A stretch of 64,000 bases of DNA from Streptomyces solicavernae (GTDB lineage: Bacteria > Actinomycetota > Actinomycetes > Streptomycetales > Streptomycetaceae), in assembly GCF_029968095.1 (NCBI RefSeq), contig NZ_JASCIR010000019.1, positions 60,952 to 124,951 of the forward strand, read 5' to 3'. Below the pieces are notes generated by a model that did no database searches, was not told the origin of the DNA, and saw nothing but the letters and a program-made list of their open reading frames with translations. The position numbers were made by a program, and so were the translations under genes. The stretch's first letter is position 1. Every line of letters begins with the position of its first letter. Below are positions 60,051 through 64,000 of this stretch, in pieces.

Positions 60051-61793
60051 GTGAACTTCACGCGCTGGAGCGCCCGATTCCCCGGAACGCAGCGCCGCGC
60101 CGCAGCACGATCCGACCGCGCATCCGACGGCGCAGCCGGTCGCGCAGCCGACCGCGCAGCCGGTCGCGCATCCGAACGAGATGCCGACCGTGCAGCCGGT
60201 CGCGGCTCCGACCGCGGTGCCGACAGAGGCGCCGACCGCGGTGCCGTGCCCGCCGCCCGGGCCGAGCACCCGGCCGGCGAACCGGACGACGCCGCTCCCA
60301 CGCCCGCCGTCGAGGACTTCGCCGTGCGCGGGATCCTCGACCGCGTCCCCGCCCTCGTCGCCCTGGTCCACGGCCCCGAGCACCGCATCGCGTACGTCAA
60401 CGACGCGTACGCCGAAGCCTTCGGTCCCCGCCCCGTGGGCGCCCCCGCGCACGAAGCGCTGCCCGAGCTGGCGGAGCTCGGCCTGCTGCCCCTGCTCGAC
60501 CAGGTCCTGCGCAGCGCCAAGCCGCGCACGGTCAAGTCCCGCAAGGTCCCCGGCGGCCGGTCCTACACGTTCACCTGCACCCCGCTCGACACCCCCGACG
60601 GCGGCGGCGTGCTCGTCTTCGCGGCCGACGTCACCGACCAGGCCGAGGCCGCCGAACGCCTCCGCGCGAGCGAACGCCGGCACCGCGAGGCCGCCGTCAC
60701 CCTCCAACGCTCACTCCTCCCGCAGGAGTTGGAGGGCCCGGACGACCTGCGCGTCGCCGCCACGTACCAGCCGGGCGGCACGGACGCCGCGGTCGGCGGC
60801 GACTGGTACGACGTGATCACCCTCGGCGGCGGCCGCACCGCCCTCGTCATCGGGGACGTCATGGGCCGCGGGGTGCGCGCCGCCGCGGTCATGGGCCAGC
60901 TCCGCACGGCGGTCCGGGCGTACGCGCGCCTGGACCTGCCCCCGCACGAAGTGCTGCAACTGCTGGACGGCCTCGCCGCGGAGATCGACGCCAGCCAGAT
61001 CGCCACCTGCGTCTACGCCGTCCACGACCCGAACGAAGGCCGCCTCACGTACGCGTCCGCCGGTCACCTGCCGGTCCTCGTACGCGACGACGAGGGCGGC
61101 CTGCACCGCGCGGACGAGCCGACCGGCCCCCCGCTCGGCACCGGCGGCTGGATGCACACCTCGGGCTCCCTGCCGTTCCCGCCCGGCGCCACCGCCGTGC
61201 TCTACACCGACGGCCTGGTGGAGCGGCGGGACGAGGACATCGACCAGGGAGTCGCCGCCCTGGAGCAGGCCCTCGCCGGCGCCACGGGCACCCCGCAGGT
61301 CGTCTGCGACCGCCTCATCCGCGCCCTGGGCGTCACCGCCGAGCACGACGACGACGTGGCGGTCCTGGTCCTGCAGCACCCCAAGCGCACCGGCGCCGAC
61401 GCGGAGCGATTCCGGGGCGCCGCACTCGAACTGCTCGGCGGCGTGGAAGCGGCACCACGCGCGCGTGCGTTCGCCTCCGGCGTCCTCTCCAGCTGGCGCT
61501 TCCCGACGGAGCTGCACGACCTGGGCGTCCTGGCCGCCAGCGAACTCGTCGCGAACTCCCTGCAGCACGGCACCCCGCCGATGCGCCTCAGACTCCGCCG
61601 TACGGACCGCCGCCTGATCGTCGAGGTCACCGACGGCGACGACCACCTGCCCCGCCGCCGCAGAGCGGAACCGGCCGACGAAGCGGGCCGGGGCATCGCG
61701 ATCGTCGCGACGATCGCCTCCTCGTGGGGCTCCCGCCGTACCCCGGGCGGCGGCAAGGCGGTCTGGTGCGAGTTCGCCCTGCCGCGCGAGTAG
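60051..61793 (+). CDS. PAS-SpoIIE phosphatase-HATPase protein
   Basis: 580 residues from GTG 60051 with GAGG upstream; the frame extends to 59934. Low-complexity head with DRAAGRAADRAAGRA repeats, a PAS domain at about 120-200 (DRVPALVALVHGPEHRIAYV), a SpoIIE/PP2C domain at about 225-430 (GGDWYDVI, IGDVMGRGVRAAAV, SAGHLPVLV, LYTDGLVERR), and a C-terminal RsbW-like HATPase_c domain at 450-580 (AASELVANSLQHG, DEAGRGIAIVA). It unites a phosphatase and an anti-sigma-type kinase in one chain, a common Streptomyces signalling design. Confidence 0.92.
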   Translation: MNFTRWSARFPGTQRRAAARSDRASDGAAGRAADRAAGRASERDADRAAGRGSDRGADRGADRGAVPAARAEHPAGEPDDAAPTPAVEDFAVRGILDRVPALVALVHGPEHRIAYVNDAYAEAFGPRPVGAPAHEALPELAELGLLPLLDQVLRSAKPRTVKSRKVPGGRSYTFTCTPLDTPDGGGVLVFAADVTDQAEAAERLRASERRHREAAVTLQRSLLPQELEGPDDLRVAATYQPGGTDAAVGGDWYDVITLGGGRTALVIGDVMGRGVRAAAVMGQLRTAVRAYARLDLPPHEVLQLLDGLAAEIDASQIATCVYAVHDPNEGRLTYASAGHLPVLVRDDEGGLHRADEPTGPPLGTGGWMHTSGSLPFPPGATAVLYTDGLVERRDEDIDQGVAALEQALAGATGTPQVVCDRLIRALGVTAEHDDDVAVLVLQHPKRTGADAERFRGAALELLGGVEAAPRARAFASGVLSSWRFPTELHDLGVLAASELVANSLQHGTPPMRLRLRRTDRRLIVEVTDGDDHLPRRRRAEPADEAGRGIAIVATIASSWGSRRTPGGGKAVWCEFALPRE

Positions 61794-61868
61794 CCCGTGC
61801 GCCCATGCGCCCGTCCGCCCGTCCGCCCGTCCGCCCGTCCGCCCGTCCGTGCGTCCCTGCGTCCGTCG

Positions 61869-63167
61869 TCAGGCGCTTCCGGCCACCGGCACCTCGGCCG
61901 GCGCGGGCGAGCTCTCCCGTACGACGAGACTCTTCTTCTCGGCCCACGGGTGGTTCTGCGCCGGGCTGAGCGACCGGCCGAGCTTCACGGCGAGCACCGT
62001 GATGGCGAGCGAGAAGAGCACGAACACCACGATGTAGGGACCGTGCAGCGAGGCCCCCATCGGTCCGCCCACCGCGGGCCCGACCGCGAGCGCGAGCTGC
62101 TTCACCAGCGCGAAGGCCGAGTTGTACTGCCCGACCATCCCGTCCGGCGCCAGATCCGCCACGAGCGGCGCGACGGTCGGCGACAGCATGGCCTCTCCGA
62201 TCCCGAACAGCGCGTACGTGGAGATGAACGCGGCCGTCGCCATGGCCTGGCTGCCCTGCCCCAGACCCGCGTACCCGGCGAAGATCCAGGCCACGGCCCA
62301 GATCAGCCCGACCGACGCGATCACCCGCGACCGCTTGCGCCGCTCCACGAACTTCAGCACCACGAACTGCGCGACCACGATCGCGCCCGTATTGGCGGCG
62401 AGGGCGATCCCGAGCGTGGACGGCGAGATCCCCGCCGCCTCGACGCCGTACGCGGACAGACCGGACTCGAACTGCCCGTAGCAGGCGAAGAACAGCACAA
62501 AGCCCAGCACGCACAGCTGCACCATGGCCCGATTCCCGAAGAGCCGCTTCCAGCCGCCCTTGGCCTGTGGCGTCGCGTCGCCGATCCGCGGCTGCGCCGG
62601 CAGCTTCACCGTCGCCATGATCACGACGAGCAGCAGGAACATGGCGGCCTCGATGCCGAACAGCAGCGTGAAGTCACCGGGGCGCTCCCGCTTCACGATC
62701 TGCCCGCCGATCAGACCGCCGACGCCGAGGCCCAGGTTCTGCAGGAAGAACTGCATGGCGAAGGCCCGCGTGCGGGTCTCGGGCGTCGAGCACTCCACGA
62801 TCATCGTGGCGAGCGCCGGCTGCATCACGGCCTGCCCGGCGCCGAGCAGCGCGGCCGAGGCCAGGACCAGCCGGGAATCGGCGGCGAGCCCGAGGCTCAT
62901 CGCGCCGATCGCGGCGGTCACCAGGGCGGCGAGCAGCACGGGCAGCGGACCGCGCCGGTCGACGGCACGACCGGTGAACGGCAGTACGACGAGCGCGGCC
63001 ACGGCGAAGACGGCGAGCACGAGGCCCGCCGTCGTAGGACCGAGTTCCCGCACCTGCGCCACGTAGACGTAGAGGAACGGGACCGTGAAGCCGAGACCGA
63101 ACGCACTCAGCGCGTTGCCCACGTGGATCCGGCGCATCGCAGCGCCCATCGCCCTGGTCACTTTCAC
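61869..63167 (-). CDS. Major facilitator superfamily exporter
   Basis: 432 residues from GTG 63167 with AAGG upstream (a second GTG lies two codons in). Twelve predicted membrane spans with the MFS loop GRAVDRRGPLPV between spans 2 and 3 and a motif-C-like AALLGAGQAVMQPALATMIV in span 5. Drug-efflux-like. Divergent from a MarR gene with a compact operator-like region between, so probably repressed by it. Confidence 0.9.
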   Translation of the reverse strand: MKVTRAMGAAMRRIHVGNALSAFGLGFTVPFLYVYVAQVRELGPTTAGLVLAVFAVAALVVLPFTGRAVDRRGPLPVLLAALVTAAIGAMSLGLAADSRLVLASAALLGAGQAVMQPALATMIVECSTPETRTRAFAMQFFLQNLGLGVGGLIGGQIVKRERPGDFTLLFGIEAAMFLLLVVIMATVKLPAQPRIGDATPQAKGGWKRLFGNRAMVQLCVLGFVLFFACYGQFESGLSAYGVEAAGISPSTLGIALAANTGAIVVAQFVVLKFVERRKRSRVIASVGLIWAVAWIFAGYAGLGQGSQAMATAAFISTYALFGIGEAMLSPTVAPLVADLAPDGMVGQYNSAFALVKQLALAVGPAVGGPMGASLHGPYIVVFVLFSLAITVLAVKLGRSLSPAQNHPWAEKKSLVVRESSPAPAEVPVAGSA

Positions 63168-63321
63168 CTGCCTTAGGGGAGTCGCTTCAGGACCCAGGAC
63201 CCAGGACCTAGGAGTCAGGAGCTAGGAGTTAGACCTGAAGACTTAGAAGCTAAAGTTCAGACCTAAAGAGTACGGCCTGAAGGTCTTTAGTGCAAAGTCG
63301 CAGTGTGCGACACTGCCGGGC
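63168..63321. promoter_or_regulatory. Divergent MFS/MarR operator-promoter region
   Basis: AT-rich for this genome. The hexamer CTAAAG occurs at 63250-63255 and 63263-63268 and inverted (CTTTAG) at 63285-63290; a perfect inverted repeat GTCGCA-GTG-TGCGAC lies at 63297-63311 just before the MarR start. A row of GGACCCAG/GGAGTTAG-like 8-bp repeats fills 63189-63233. Confidence 0.6.
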
Positions 63322-63876
63322 ATGGGTGACACCGCCGATGCCGCACCGACCGAGCCGACCCTTGAGGAGCAGATCGCCGCGTACCAGCGCGAGTTCAGCG
63401 ACCTTGATCCGCAGGTCGAGCAGGTGGTCTCTGCGCTCGGCCGCCTCAACCGCCGCATGAACGTGGCGTACGGCCGCCAGACGGCCACGCTCGGCATCAG
63501 CAATGCGGAGTGGGAGGTCCTGAAGGCCCTCGTCCTGTCCGGTGCCCCGTACCGCCTTGGCCCGGGCGAGATCGCCAAGCGCCTCGGCCTCACCCCGGCG
63601 GCCATGACCCACCGGATCGACCGCATGGTCGCGGAGGGCCTGGTGACCCGCGACCGCGACGAGAACAATCGCGTACGAGTGATCATTGAGCTCACGGATC
63701 CGGGCCGCGAGAAGTGGCTGGAGGCCATGCGCCTCGCGACGGTCTTCGAGGAGGACCTGATGCAGGACCTCTCCGGTGACGAGCGCGGCTTGCTCGGCGA
63801 GCTGCTGACCAGGCTGCTTCGCCGGGTCGAGGACGCCCAGCCGGACGCCGGCGGGCGGCTCACCGACCTGGAGTGA
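63322..63876 (+). CDS. MarR-family transcriptional regulator
   Basis: 184 residues. Winged-HTH MarR fold: LGISNAEWEVLKALVLSG, GPGEIAKRLGLTPAAMTHRI (recognition helix), DRMVAEGLVTRDRDENNRVR (wing) and a C-terminal dimerisation helix. Probably controls the divergent MFS exporter and itself through the shared CTAAAG repeats. Confidence 0.93.
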   Translation: MGDTADAAPTEPTLEEQIAAYQREFSDLDPQVEQVVSALGRLNRRMNVAYGRQTATLGISNAEWEVLKALVLSGAPYRLGPGEIAKRLGLTPAAMTHRIDRMVAEGLVTRDRDENNRVRVIIELTDPGREKWLEAMRLATVFEEDLMQDLSGDERGLLGELLTRLLRRVEDAQPDAGGRLTDLE

Positions 63877-63906
63877 TCCGGCGGTGATCAGTGACGCAGT
63901 CGGGGG

Positions 63907-63935
63907 TTGACAGTCCCTGTGTGGATCCGTAAAGT
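63907..63935 (+). promoter_or_regulatory. Strong vegetative promoter at the right edge
   Basis: TTGACA, exact 17-bp spacer, TAAAGT. This is the closest match to the main sigma-factor consensus in the window. The transcript would run out of the window to the right; its gene is not visible. It does not belong to the MarR gene, which ends 30 bp earlier. Confidence 0.65.
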
Positions 63936-64000
63936 TCTTCGGGTTGCCACGGAGCCGTAACGGTTCTGCGGCGGCATCTCTCGCCGCGAGAGCGGCACAC

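Noticed and set aside
63907..64000. Start of a ribosomal RNA operon
   Set aside because: The promoter is strong, but no rRNA or processing sequence is visible before the window ends.

Overview
The window is a chromosomal stretch of a Streptomyces or very close relative. This rests on very high GC with strong third-position GC bias, frequent GTG starts, the developmental regulator BldC, an Lsr2 nucleoid protein, a valine dehydrogenase, an AtrA-like TetR regulator, many SpoIIE-type phosphatases and a c-di-AMP riboswitch in front of a cell-wall peptidase. From memory, not from a search, the backbone order (purC ... purSQL ... purF-purM ... vdh ... bldC ... hrpA ... trmB ... TetR/NADH dehydrogenase) matches the S. 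coelicolor segment around SCO4071-SCO4122.

Layout. 1-14.7 kb: purine biosynthesis (purC, the overlapping purS-purQ-purL operon, purF, purM), interrupted by a minus-strand ABC exporter/two-component operon, two tRNA-Gly(GCC) genes, one odd tRNA-Gly(UCC), an lsr2 gene, a mycothiol-type DinB-like protein and a META-domain lipoprotein. 14.4-23 kb: DUF3073 protein, vdh, a conserved unknown, bldC, tRNA-Asp and the large helicase gene hrpA. 22.9-25.5 kb: an extracytoplasmic thiol-redox cassette (secreted small protein, CPxC membrane protein, DsbA-like protein, CcdA-like protein). 25.5-27.4 kb: a tRNA-Glu/Asp/Phe locus duplicated and invaded by foreign DNA carrying a Uma2-type gene. 27.4-33 kb: metallophosphoesterase, zincin, lipoprotein and a DEAD-box helicase with a long leader.

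33.1-39.9 kb: a 6.8-kb island bounded by a 37-bp direct repeat of the 3' part of tRNA-Lys. It carries decayed mobile-element genes, a 1565-residue Rhs/YD-repeat polymorphic toxin with a C-terminal nuclease, and a coupled immunity-type gene that joins a SUKH domain to an Lsr2-like DNA-binding tail. A truncated tyrosine integrase and an APH-like gene follow.

41.6-64 kb: tRNA-fMet, SpoIIE phosphatase, riboswitch-controlled M23 peptidase, aldo/keto reductase, PrsW protease, trmB, lhgO, an NsdA/Orf1590-like TPR regulator, an asparagine-synthase-like protein with a damaged PP-loop, a decayed SARP gene, a one-polypeptide ECF sigma/anti-sigma/carbohydrate-sensor, the TetR regulator divergent from an NDH-2 gene, a PAS-PP2C-ATPase protein, and a divergent MFS/MarR pair. 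The best candidates for new biology are the Rhs island with its SUKH-Lsr2 partner, the non-canonical tRNA-Gly(UCC), and the sigma/anti-sigma/NPCBM fusion.
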